From contig OX421498.1 of the NCBI GenBank assembly GCA_949126835.1, forward strand, positions 124,001 to 188,000: 64,000 nucleotides of DNA, written 5' to 3'. The notes under the pieces are model-generated. The model made no database searches. It was not told where the DNA came from and saw nothing but the letters and a program-made list of their open reading frames with translations. Of the stretch, positions 23,801 to 29,821 are shown piece after piece; positions within the stretch are counted from its first letter, which is position 1; every line of letters begins with the position of its first letter. The translations under genes and the position numbers were made by a program. The stretch is from Anisus vortex. Its lineage: Eukaryota; Mollusca; Gastropoda; Planorbidae.

Positions 23801-24975
23801 TCATATAGACTTCATATAGACTTCATATAGACTTCATATAGACTTCATATAGACTTCATATAGACTTCATATAGACTTCATATAGACTTCATATAGACTT
23901 CATATAGACTTCATATAGACTTGCTATTTAGAATAAGTAAATAAACAACCTAGTTGATAGAAGCCTTGTTGATTAACCTCCCCTTCACATGTGGTTGGGA
24001 ATAAGTTAACAGTACCGGTACCATATACAAACTCTCGATATTGTGTTAAATTTTAACATTGAGTTGTCAGCAGGGCCGTATTTAGGATTGTTGGGGGCCC
24101 TGTTCCTATGGGCCAAATTTATGTGGGGCCCCCTTCTTGAACTCGACGATGTAAGAGTTAATTAATTAACAATCAAATGCAATTCCTCATTAACAACAAC
24201 TGTTCATTGTGCGCTCCTATATATGGCTCCTATCTGTCTCGCAAGACAATGGATGCGCCCTTAGGATTTTATGATTTTAATGAGGGACAGCGCTAGCTGT
24301 GGCTGAACAGCCCTATCCTCAAATGTGCGCTTCTACAACATCACTATTCTAATTGCCAACATAAAATACTAAACAATTAATTTGTTTGGAAGGTATGAGG
24401 GCCCCTTTTGTGTGGAGGGCCCCTTTTGTGTGGAGGGCCCTGTTCCATAGGAACATGTGGAACATGCCTAAATATGCCACTGGTTGTCAGTAGCTTTTAA
24501 TTACCTTTTGTACACGGTGGGCCAAAGACGACTTCAATCTTATGTTTCAACATTGTGTCCACCATACGGCCACTGGCGTACTTTGGGTCACAAGCAGAAT
24601 CTTGCCATGATATACTAGAGTTGTATGAAATCAAACACATAAAACGTTTCTAAGAATTGATTGTGTATTGATCCATAGATAAATTACATTTATTACTTTA
24701 TTTCTGCTGTATACAATTATCTTCGAGTAATGTTATTGTACATTGTCCTAATTACATTGATTTGTTTCAATGTACTAAAGCTTAGTACTTGACTTCGTTT
24801 ATAACACCCCACGCACTCAGTTGGGCAGGCGAGCCATGGCGGTATATCACCTCAGGGACTGGGGGCTGCCCATCAGTGAGACATGGATATCTCTCCCACT
24901 TTCTGAAACAACGCCCTCATCAATTCATATATTTTATCTACCTAGTCATCTATCCATCTAGGATATCATGGCCTA

Positions 24976-25007
<32 letters not shown>

Positions 25008-28000
25008 TCCTATCATATTCTTTCTAGGTACCCATAATCTCAAACAGACACCAAAGTTCACAAAAGTTCACAATCAACTAAAATAACTCACTCGACATCA
25101 TAATTATGTAATAAACCCAGATTGGTGACGTTCTCAATGGCTAAAGCAAAAGGTCCCATGCTGGATGCAAATGTAAATTCTTGACCGGAATTCCTGGGGA
25201 AAACACCAAAACAAAAACTGCGAAATCTACTTAGGAAATAAAACGTTACGTTTGTCAGAAATTTTAAATGATTTGTGTACATTTAAGTTAAAATAAGTGA
25301 ATAAATAATGGTTGAGTTGCAATCAGGATTGAGTAGCAAGCAGGGTTGAGTTGCAATCAGGATTGAGTAGCAAGCAGGGTTGAGTTGCAATCAGGGTTAG
25401 GTTGATTATATCCTTTATGTTACAGACGCTCTTTCTATCCAGAAGATTTCTACCTACACTTATCCTTGGTTTTGAGTCTAGTCTTGCATTTTGATTAGTT
25501 CATGCCAAGTTATTGGTTTTCCTAGTTTGTTTAGGCCACCCGTTCCACCTCCTGATGCCACTCGGGAAGACAGGGTGTTTTTGTAAATGTTTTCAGTGCC
25601 AATAAATGTTAATTTCTCTATTATATAATAGTTGCTAGAACTTCAAAACCCGACAATGAAAGTAAATAAATGTCGACCCCTCAGAAAGCAAGCTCTATCC
25701 CTTCTATCACAACTGTCAATTACCAGTTTTTGATTCTCTATGCAGCTCTCTATGTGGAGACTAAAACTCAGTGGAACTTATTCATCAAGCTCTCTATCTG
25801 GAGACTAAAACGTCAGTGGAGCTTATTCATCAAGCTGTCTATGTGGAGACTAAAACGTCAGTGGAACTTATTCATCAAGCTCTCTATGTGGAGACTAAAA
25901 CGTCAGTGGAACTTATTCATCAAGCTCTCTATGTGGAGACTAAAACGTCAGTGGAGCTTATTCATCAAGCTCTCTATGTGGAGACTAAAACGTCAGTGGA
26001 GCTTTTTCATCAAGCTCTCTATGTGGAGACTAAAACGTCAGTGGAGCTTATTCATCAAGCTCTCTATGTGGAGACTAAAACGTCAGTGGAGCTTATTCAT
26101 CAAGAAAACCACTGCCCATTGATGTTTCCTGGGATGTGTCAACCGTGGGATGCGGGGGTGGGGGTGGGGGGCATTGTGACTGCACTATTGACTATGTAAC
26201 TACGTACTGACTGAATAAGTGACACACTAACAGTAAATGAATTTTCTGTTTCAAGTCAATATTTCTATTTTAATCCCTTCAATAATTCATTGAATTTTTG
26301 ACGGGATTCATTAATTTCATTGTATAAATAGATATTTCCTTAAATCAAGAAATCTGTTTTTTTTATTTCTAAATGACATTTAGAAAAATACTTGCTTGTT
26401 ACATTTTATCGCGCAGAATTGTATTTCAATTTAAAGGGCGATTATTACAACTTCCGGGACGCAGTGACCTAGGGATATATTATACTACTTCCGGGGCACC
26501 GTGACCTGAGGATAGATCATACTATGATGTCATAGCGATGTCTGGTTCAAGTCAAAGTAAAAACGGTAGGACTCCATACTTGCCGAACTGAGGAGAAGTA
26601 TTCACTGGAAACGAGGCACCAGTTGATAAAACTACAATTGACTGGCCATTGTATTGGCCACACAATATCTCTAGTATGTTATTGGCTGTCAATAAAACTG
26701 GCGAACTATGTATTTTAGTGAAGTCCTCTTGACCTCCACAGTGTGCAAGAATAGTATTACTTCTTTGAGAAAAGCAAACAATGTTACAGCACTAGATCTC
26801 TAATGTTATACTTTTTAACCATCTACTGCCTTGGGCATTCGTTGGCATCGCTAGTGATGACCATAATGTAAGAATAGATAGAATGCACAACAGAATCAAT
26901 AGACGCGACGAAGTGGTTTTATTTTTTCATTTATTTCTAGCCCATAATGTTTATATAACACAATTGAAATAAATGGGACAAAGTGACCAAGTGGTAGCGC
27001 ACTTAGATAGCATAGCCAAGGTTCCGGTTTAAATCCTGGTGAAGATTAGGATTTGTTCTTGGATCTGGAGGATGTCCCTGAGTCTACTGGTCTACCCAGC
27101 TCTAGTGGGTACTGGTCAACCCAGCTCTAGTGGGTACTGGTCTACCCAGCTCTAGTGGGTACTGGTCTACCCAGCTCTAGTGGGTACTGGTCTACCCAGC
27201 TCTAGTAGGTACTGGTCTACCCAGCTCTAGTGGGTACTGGTCAACCCAGCTCTAGTGGGTACTGGTCAACCCAGCTCTAGTGGGTACTGGTCAACCCAGC
27301 TCTAGTGGGTATGTCAACGGTATCTGACATTAGTTGAGGCAAGGTAAGGCAGCTGTGCTAATTTGTGAACGCTGCTTCACAGGCCGTACAGATAAATTTG
27401 GTCAGACGGGGTCGCTTTACTTTATATATCTAATTGAAATTAACCGTCATACATTTGTTCACTAAATAACGCCGCTTCAAATTTTGTAAGCAAAAAAAAA
27501 ACAACAACAAATGTTCGGTTGCCAATTGTATCGCCGCGTTGACCTACAAGCCTTTGTGCTCTTCCCTCTTGATACGCCACCTGGGTAGGCCGCATCGTCT
27601 TGTTATATCGCTATTGTGAGCTAGTGTAAACATAGACCTCATCGAGCTTGCTTATGATGTGTTGGAAAAGTAGAGAATTAGCCAATGTGTTACCATGCTG
27701 TACAGCCCTTTGTTCCCCCGACTGACCGTAGCTACCAGTGGCCCCACCCCAAAAGACACTCTTTTCCACCCCTTCCCTCTCATGACACGTGTTCTCACGC
27801 AACATTGTCAAAACCACCTGACCGTTGACGTCAGCACTGGACTTGTATTTTCATTGGTCAAGTGGGCGGCCCTTTTATCTTTAGTCCCGCCTCCCTGACT
27901 TTATATTTAAGTCTGCAGATTACCTTTTAGTTTAGCTTACCTAGGTCTAGTTTTCGACAAGAGACCTATACATGTCTTGAAATACTTCATTCAGATCAAT

Positions 28001-29752
28001 AAACGTGTGCCTTTGGCTCATTCGTAAACCAGCTTACTGTGTGGAGTATTTACTTATGGTGACCAGACATGCGCACAAGACAATTGCGCACACGACAAAC
28101 CCGCAATGACCCAAATGCGTACAGGACAAACGCGAACACCGATAGTTGCGCACACGGACAATGGCGCACACCGACAATTGCGGACACCGACAATCGCCCA
28201 CAGTGACAAATGCGAACGGCATTTGTCGGTGTGCGCCATTGTCCGTGTGCGCAACTATCGGTGTTCGCGTTTGTCCTGTGCGCATTTGGGTCACGGAACC
28301 TTTACTTATACCTGTTTGTGTATGTCAAGTGTAATGTTAGATAGCCTGTTTTGACAAATATAAATATCGAACAAATAGTACACTAGTCAAAGAGTCAGTT
28401 CGGCTATCATCCTCCATCGACTAACGAGCCAACAACGGTTGATGGGTGGAAGCACCACTGGCCGGAGACTTCACACTCTGCTGGCCACGCAATCCCCTGT
28501 CCACATCGTTACAGACACGAAGGCTTGAATATTTCAAAAAGATAGTCAAGTAATAATGTCGGACCGATGTGATACATATAGCCGTTGACGCAAGGCTCAT
28601 CAGCTTCTGTGACCACGGCATACTAGAGGAATGTGATGGCCAGCACAATGCGCAGACGCATTTACTTTTCCCAGCTCTTGTCAGGTACCCATCAGAACTG
28701 CTCAGAGGCGCACTCCAGACCCTGGAAATATCCTTGTCAGACCCTGGAAATATCCTTGTCAGACCCTGGAAAAATCCTTGTCAGACCCGGGAAAAATCCT
28801 TGTCAGACCCTGGAAAAATCCTTGTCAGACCCGGGAAAAATCTTTGTCAGACCCGGGAAACATCCTTGTCTTCTTTAGGATTCGAACCCAGGATCTTCGG
28901 TTCGGCAACCGTGCTTGAACGTGGACAGTGGAAAATAATCGCAATATAGTGCACTACACCAACAAACGTAATTTTTACGTTTGACCTTATGACTAGGACG
29001 CACGATTAACCGCTGCCCGCTGAATTTCACACCACACCGCGGAATTTAGTGCCTTTACTGCGGTGCCGTGGAATTGATTGCGCTGCCGTGGAATTGATCT
29101 AACTGCCTCTGATAAATCTTACTAAGACTAGACTGAAACCACAGATAAGCGTAGGAAGCAAATAATCTTCTTTACCGGTATAGATTAAACGTCTTTAAAA
29201 TAAAAGTTTAAAAGTCGACTGGAATAGTTCAGAATATAAGATTAGATAAGATACTGCGCCTACAATCAAATAATAGTGCGTGCTGTGATATAAAGGAATA
29301 AAGGTAGGGAAAATTTCTGCTAGCAAACACTGCAAAGATTCTCTCTAAATAAAAACACACATTGAGCACAAAGAGCTGTCGTCCTCAATGATCAATAAAT
29401 AATGTAATTAGGAACTTTTTCCACACCTTATTAAGAGAAATATTAGGCCCACGTATGTTTCAGCATCGTTTGCCTAACACATCTGTGGATTTTTTTGGTT
29501 CGCATTACTTATGGAATTCTGTTACGGACATTGCGCGGTATGCCGCGGAAATTAAAAAGTGTTTGGGAGGAATGTATGCTATTTTACCGCGGTAATGTAT
29601 GCTATTTTACCGCGGTAATTCTTGGCTGTGTCTTACCTTGGGGCCAGAATTAAGATGTGGATTGTGTTATTCTCAGTCTGGCAGCTTTGTGTCCAGCTTA
29701 AGATAAAAATGACGAGACTGTAGGAGTAGCGGTTGTTCTCTGGTGACGCCAT
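11721..29752 (-). CDS. ANF-receptor ectodomain gene (natriuretic peptide receptor / receptor guanylate cyclase-like)
   Basis: Ten minus-strand exons join with matching phases at GT-AG sites and encode about 460 residues, the usual length of an ANF-receptor extracellular part. Residues 1-24 form a signal peptide (hydrophobic core LVIFILSW). Then come IHILILAPR, the VVFGPPCTK loop with its preceding SACDP cysteine, MTPVADLASFFDIPIYSWVS, FFCEKMKWHRVSMIST, VPRDEVRRYLIVADELEMTS, YSRFLYDAVYLFALAFNET, SSFLIWDMNT, and the membrane-proximal PLDMPICGFFSEFC. At least eight NxS/T sequons support an extracellular location. By homology it binds a peptide or similar ligand and, in receptor guanylate cyclases, controls cGMP synthesis. 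The transmembrane, kinase-homology and cyclase parts are not visible, so the intracellular class (cyclase or clearance receptor) is unknown. The 3' limit is uncertain: splice donor at 11725 or stop at 11721. Confidence 0.9.
11856..13340 (-). other. Intron 9
   Basis: A 1,485-bp intron. It has G-runs near 11985 and a plus-strand retroposon tail at 12225-12290 (AAGCGCTTTATAAATAACC followed by six ATT units). No minisatellite was found, so this is one of the few array-free introns in the gene. Confidence 0.8.
12190..12290 (+). repeat. Retroposon 3' tail with (ATT)n
   Basis: TTGAAGCGCTTTATAAATAA followed by CCATTATTATTATTATTATT. It resembles the tails at 7566-7620, 9395-9445 and 5323-5375 (those on the minus strand). 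Such ATT tails are common at the 3' ends of molluscan SINEs and LINEs. Confidence 0.5.
13341..13465 (-). CDS. Receptor exon 9
   Basis: Acceptor TTTATTCAAAAG^GCC (weak pyrimidine tract) and donor GGAAGT^GTATGT. It encodes GQTGRFLTNSKADRQSSFLI and WDMNTKNTFQQVVV, the family's glycine-turn, DR and I-W-D-M strand motifs. Only the GG-split Gly codon at the junction keeps the frame with exon 8, which supports this acceptor. Confidence 0.9.
13484..14084. repeat. 16/17-bp compound minisatellite in intron 8
   Basis: Units of TTACATTGATTTAAAG, TGCATTGATTAAATG and TTACATTGATTTATATG alternate in a higher-order pattern of roughly 32-48 bp. The array starts within about 20 nt of the exon 9 acceptor and supplies the sequence where its branch point would lie. 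Confidence 0.93.
14097..14442. repeat. 49-bp minisatellite in intron 8
   Basis: Seven units of 49 bp (core GCCACATTAGGAACATTAAG, then AAAATGTAACTTCTTTAAT). Variants include TAACTGC and GTGACTTC. The array ends about 40 nt from the exon 8 donor and directly follows the neighbouring array at 13484-14084. Confidence 0.96.
14482..14614 (-). CDS. Receptor exon 8
   Basis: Acceptor ACTGCTCCCCAG and donor TTCAAG^GTGAGT. It encodes PDKYSRFLYDAVYLFALAFN, then segments with the sequons NET, NLS and NAS. The YDAVYLFALA helix is a hallmark of ANF-receptor ectodomains. A 49-bp minisatellite starts about 40 nt after the donor. Confidence 0.94.
14807..14911 (-). CDS. Receptor exon 7
   Basis: Acceptor CTTTTTCAG and donor GTTGAG^GTAATC, phase 0 on both sides, 35 codons. 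It encodes FTYHYVLEWSLNTSASIEAA and NRLFKSQPGFPKPVE with an NTS sequon. Similarity to the family is weaker here, but both flanking phases agree with exons 6 and 8. Confidence 0.8.
14940..15030. repeat. Degenerate TATC simple sequence
   Basis: TATCTATCTATT-type sequence with TATATCTC interruptions, in intron 6 next to exon 7. Confidence 0.7.
15452..16171. repeat. 24-bp minisatellite in intron 6, large block
   Basis: About 30 units of 24 bp (ACATCTCCATACACCAGC plus CTGCCT, CTGCCC or CGTCCC). The three endings are clustered, showing local amplification of variants. The unit lacks stops in several frames, giving apparent proteins of 284, 257 and 247 residues on both strands; these are artefacts. 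The same unit recurs at 17799-17886 in the same intron. Confidence 0.97.
16243..16336. repeat. ~33-bp tandem repeat (about 3 copies)
   Basis: GGTTAATGGTTACTGGTGGC plus TGGTTGTCGTGGG units, G/T-rich, directly following the 24-bp array. Confidence 0.85.
16337..17798. other. Intron 6, central part
   Basis: No exon was seen. It includes a TA microsatellite at 16612-16631, G-rich tracts around 17130-17160 and 17345-17395, and a two-copy AATTAACAACATGAATGAA repeat at 17434-17480. Short frames here have no recognisable domain. Confidence 0.5.
17799..17886. repeat. 24-bp minisatellite in intron 6, small block
   Basis: Nearly four copies of the same TCTCCATACACCAGC unit as at 15452-16171, again with CTGCCC and CGTCCC endings. 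It lies within about 38 nt of the exon 6 donor. Confidence 0.95.
17924..18135 (-). CDS. Receptor exon 6
   Basis: Acceptor AAATTTCAG^TCATTATCC and donor TTTAT^GTGAGT. It encodes VPRDEVRRYLIVADELEMTS, EYQFLYTEHSVADKEFLETL and an acidic stretch WKRGDEDDDKAL before FHNLLY. This is the core of the second lobe, where the family has the conserved RRxLxxA(D/H)ELxMTxGEY block. A 39-bp minisatellite copies its acceptor about eleven times in the upstream intron. Confidence 0.94.
18128..18563. repeat. 39-bp minisatellite copying the exon 6 acceptor
   Basis: About eleven units of 39 bp. On the minus strand each contains CATGAATTCA, TTTCAG and TCATTATT, so each copies the true acceptor and the first bases of exon 6. 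Units alternate between AAATAC and AAACAC endings, giving a 78-bp dimer. The last unit merges into the real junction at 18135. Confidence 0.95.
18870..18998. repeat. ~60-bp duplication of the exon 5 donor region
   Basis: On the minus strand, CGAAGTAAGTAACTAATGTC at the true donor is followed about 50 nt later by CGAAGTAAGTAAGTAAGTAA and again by GGAGGTAAATAACTAATAG. The intervening CACACA...TCAAACAATTAGAC-like segments also match with divergence. Confidence 0.75.
18999..19214 (-). CDS. Receptor exon 5
   Basis: Acceptor TTATTCTACAG and donor CGAA^GTAAGT. It encodes DLLIFFCEKMKWHRVSMIST, then a helix with ELAEGMSSFYKEAMDRQGIF and a VNKT sequon. The W-x-x-V-x-x-I-x-x pattern starts the second lobe of the fold. 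Two further donor-like copies of the exon edge lie just downstream in the intron (see findings). Confidence 0.93.
19263..19617 (+). pseudogene. LINE ORF fragment (RT C-terminal region) in intron 4
   Basis: The plus strand reads FKYLGEIISADGRGEPEIRA, then after frameshifts LYRALVRTMVLYGCETWTLL and NKLQAFENKLMRKILRISYV. These are the YLG...I, LYGCETW and FE..C/LRKILxI motifs that end the RT domain of RTE-like and related LINEs. At least one frameshift and stops make it a dead fragment. It lies antisense to the receptor gene. Confidence 0.8.
19618..20880. other. Intron 4, repeat-poor part
   Basis: No exon or clear element was recognised. It has a C-run at 20570-20584 and a short A-run at 20708. 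Most of the sequence is ordinary AT-rich intron. Confidence 0.5.
20881..21790 (-). pseudogene. Inverted 5' segment of a LINE, split by a tandem array
   Basis: On the minus strand, 21780-21668 encodes the linker PTPDTLHALKTAKMHAQRVA and RQCANTYWLNLCS. A 20-bp array interrupts it, and it resumes at 21379 with MGNAKAMYENIKKAIGPQRS and QLKRWIEHYLELYATVN. It then passes, with a frameshift, to the RT start KNKGDRSDCNNYRGISLLSI. The 14-unit array does not preserve frame (280 bp). The RT catalytic YADD part is missing. The 3' part of what looks like the same LINE follows in the opposite orientation at 21780-22281, as in twin priming. Confidence 0.8.
21382..21667. repeat. 20-bp minisatellite inside a LINE
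   Basis: About 14 units of 20 bp (TGATTGGTTGATTGAGCAGC, with TGTATGAT and GGTTGCT variants). It lies exactly between the CS and QSAAD codons of the LINE linker, so the founder unit was LINE coding sequence. Confidence 0.95.
21780..22281 (+). pseudogene. LINE 3' segment (C-terminal domain)
   Basis: The plus strand reads RCLRRVLGIKWQDKVPNSEV, an in-frame TGA where the family has Trp (RLR-stop-LGHVRRM), then GRIPKDLLYGELASGKKKTG, LRYKDVCMRDMRAARSTSDW and a terminal zinc-finger-like CKGCKKDCHSRIGLLSHTRKC before TGA at 22279-22281. It is the 3' end of an RTE-like LINE, dead because of the TGA and 5' truncation. Confidence 0.85.
22384..22655 (+). mobile_element. tRNA-derived SINE, copy B
   Basis: The A-box region GTAGCCGAGCGGCAGCGCG and B box GGTTCGAATCC (22437-22447) are intact. 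The body matches copy A through CCCAGCTCTGATGGGTACC, the GTAAAGTAAAGGCGGCTGTG block and TGCTGGCCACACAATC, ending GGTCCGACGGGTACTTTACTT. It is full-length, in intron 4, antisense to the gene. Confidence 0.88.
22665..22920. repeat. Degenerate GATA/AGA simple sequence
   Basis: GATAGATAGAATGATAGATG changing to AGATAGAGAGAG and ACAAAGATACATAGAAAG. It fills the space between the SINE and the exon 4 donor. Confidence 0.75.
22926..23054 (-). CDS. Receptor exon 4
   Basis: Acceptor GTTCATCTTTTGCAG and donor TTAG^GTAAGG. It encodes MTPVADLASFFDIPIYSWVS followed by NNLVDKSVKTTLMRAIAPLS, matching the family pattern of an Ala-rich helix, IP-x-aromatic strand and a T-x-x-R motif. GATA/GA-type simple sequence begins almost directly after the donor (22665-22920). 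Confidence 0.92.
23268..23575. other. Intron 3, non-repeat part
   Basis: It contains three loose copies of CACTATACAATGAACCC-like words at 23310-23375; otherwise nothing was recognised. Confidence 0.45.
23576..23921. repeat. 11-bp minisatellite in intron 3
   Basis: About 31 head-to-tail copies of ACTTCATATAG with a single TATATATAC variant near 23697. The near-perfect homogeneity indicates recent expansion or ongoing homogenisation. Confidence 0.97.
24071..24482. mobile_element. Non-autonomous hAT-type transposon with 8-bp TSD
   Basis: A 412-bp element. The left end CAGGGCCGTATTTAGG and the reverse complement of the right end CAGTGGCATATTTAGG are terminal inverted repeats, and subterminal GGGGCCC / GGCCCTGTTCC(T)ATAGG blocks are also inverted. 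Perfect 8-bp direct repeats GTTGTCAG flank it (24063-24070 and 24483-24490), the hAT hallmark. There is no transposase. It lies in intron 3. Confidence 0.88.
24505..24614 (-). CDS. Receptor exon 3
   Basis: Acceptor CATACAACTCTAG and donor AAAG^GTAATT. It encodes ISWQDSACDPKYASGRMVDT and MLKHKIEVVFGPPCTK. The SAC...GPPC pair is the conserved disulphide-bonded loop of the ANF-receptor family. A hAT-type insertion ends only 14 nt beyond its donor. The acceptor has a weak polypyrimidine tract. Confidence 0.9.
24977..25000. repeat. (TC)n microsatellite
   Basis: About twelve TC units in intron 2. Confidence 0.9.
25092..25193 (-). CDS. Receptor exon 2
   Basis: Acceptor GTGTTTTCCCCAG and donor GTCGA^GTGAGT. 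It encodes NSGQEFTFASSMGPFALAIE and a stretch with an NVT sequon ending HNYDV. This is the first helix of the ligand-binding fold, where the family has its populated-by-Ala A-I-E segment. Phases agree with exons 1 and 3. Confidence 0.9.
25315..25400. repeat. Short tandem repeat, about 3 copies
   Basis: GAGTTGCAATCAGGATT and GAGTAGCAAGCAGGGTT alternate in intron 1, giving a roughly 34-bp dimeric unit. Confidence 0.8.
25410..25495 (+). repeat. Dispersed repeat, copy 2
   Basis: TTACAGACGCTCTTTC, CAGAAGATTTCTACC and TGAGTCTAGTCTTGC match the segment at 1110-1185 and, on the minus strand, 29105-29190. Confidence 0.5.
25742..26110. repeat. 45-bp minisatellite in intron 1
   Basis: Eight units of 45 bp (core CTCTATGTGGAGACTAAAAC and GTCAGTGGAGCTTATTC). 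Because 45 is a multiple of three and two plus-strand frames lack stops, frames of 150 and 142 codons remain open, with a 15-residue period (LYVETKTSVELIHQA in one). It is on the strand opposite to the receptor gene and has no recognised family. Confidence 0.95.
26111..26971. other. Intron 1, mostly unassigned
   Basis: A SINE 3'-half relic lies at about 26640-26720 (GTATTGGCCACACAATATC, then CTGTCAATAAAACTGGCGAA). Two CTTCCGGGACGCAGTGACCT / CTTCCGGGGCACCGTGACCT copies lie at 26451-26515. No exon was seen. Confidence 0.45.
26972..27425 (+). mobile_element. Diverged tRNA-derived SINE with internal tandem expansion
   Basis: The A-box-like GACCAAGTGGTAGCGC and a decayed B box GGTTCCGGTTTAAATCC are followed by the usual GGAGGATGTCCCTGAGTCTA body. 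At the CCCAGCTCTAGTGGGTAC motif the element breaks into a 25-bp array (27086-27311), then resumes with CTGACATTAGTTGAGGCAAG and GGTCAGACGGG near the end. Confidence 0.8.
27086..27311. repeat. 25-bp array inside a SINE
   Basis: Nine copies of ACCCAGCTCTAGTGGGTACT with TGGTC and TGGTCA joints. The founder is the CCCAGCTCTGATGGGTACC segment of the SINE body, present once in copies A and B. Confidence 0.92.
27655..28068 (+). mobile_element. Probable LTR fragment (solo LTR)
   Basis: The segment has promoter-like organisation: GCCAATG, a GGGCGGCC box, a TATATTTAAG TATA-like motif at about 27900, then ATCAATAAACGTG with a poly(A) signal at about 27996. It ends TGTGTGGAGTATTTACTTAT, directly followed by GGTGACCAGACATGCGC, which resembles the start of an internal leader. 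No gag or pol follows. The ends and a target duplication could not be fixed. Confidence 0.4.
28107..28293. repeat. Long inverted repeat, 71-bp arms, 45-bp loop
   Basis: The left arm 28107-28177 and the reverse complement of the right arm 28223-28293 differ at one base (GCGTACAGG against GCGCACAGG). The arms are built of degenerate GCGCACACGGACAA-like words that continue into 28070-28106. A transcript of either strand would form a stable hairpin. It lies in intron 1. Confidence 0.93.
28555..28926 (-). mobile_element. Minus-strand SINE with internal tandem expansion
   Basis: On the minus strand the head (28925 downward) holds GGTTGCCGAACCGAAGATCC and the B-box-like GGGTTCGAATCC. The GGTCTG...AGGG segment is then expanded into a 22-bp array, followed by GGGTACCTGACAAG and GGCCATCAC...CTAGTATGCCGTGGTCACAG. 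The 3' end is at about 28555 (GGTCCGAC). It has the same order as copies A and B. Confidence 0.75.
28712..28875. repeat. 22-bp array inside the minus-strand SINE
   Basis: About seven units of CCTTGTCAGACCCTGGAAA(A/T)AT or CCCGGGAAA variants. The founder is the SINE segment after the tRNA-like head (the CCCGGGTCTGGAGGG block in copy B). Confidence 0.92.
28927..29636. other. Intron 1, exon-1-proximal part
   Basis: It contains a minus-strand copy of the dispersed repeat (29105-29190), degenerate GCGGAATT / GCCGTGGAATTGAT words at 29030-29100, and a two-copy 26-bp repeat TATGCTATTTTACCGCGGTA at 29576-29618. No exon was seen. Confidence 0.5.
29105..29190 (-). repeat. Dispersed repeat, copy 3
   Basis: On the minus strand AAGAAGATTATTTGCTTCC, TACGCTTATCTGTGG and CAGTCTAGTCTTAG match the copies at 1110-1185 and 25410-25495. 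Confidence 0.5.
29637..29752 (-). CDS. Receptor exon 1 (start codon, signal peptide)
   Basis: The ATG at 29752-29750 has context ACAACATGGCG. It is the first in-frame Met before a hydrophobic core (LVIFILSW) and a Cys near residue 24, a typical signal peptide. The mature start IHILILAPR is the first beta strand of the ANF-receptor fold. The donor is CCAAG^GTAAGA; the exon ends two bases into an Arg codon. An alternative 3' splice site (TTCTTCCACAG) lies 30 nt upstream, so a 5' UTR exon or trans-spliced leader is possible. Confidence 0.85.
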
Positions 29753-29809
29753 GTTGTTGTTTGATTATTAATTCTTTGGAATCTGTGGAAGAATAAGAGT
29801 TTGACTATA

Positions 29810-29817
29810 TATTTATA
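29810..29817 (-). promoter_or_regulatory. Possible TATA box of the receptor gene
   Basis: On the minus strand TATAAATA lies 58 nt upstream of the start codon, which would place transcription start near 29780 and leave a short leader. The sequence is AT-rich, so chance is not excluded. A TTCTTCCACAG acceptor-like site at about 29783 is an alternative 5' boundary. Confidence 0.3.
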
Positions 29818-29821
29818 TCGA

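Noticed and set aside
25410..25495. Distant receptor exon in intron 1
   Set aside because: The segment matches dispersed copies at 1110-1185 and 29105-29190 and has no coding bias.
28034..28354. Short frames on both strands over the hairpin at 28107-28293
   Set aside because: The two strands give nearly the same peptide because the arms are inverted copies; there is no domain and no splice context.
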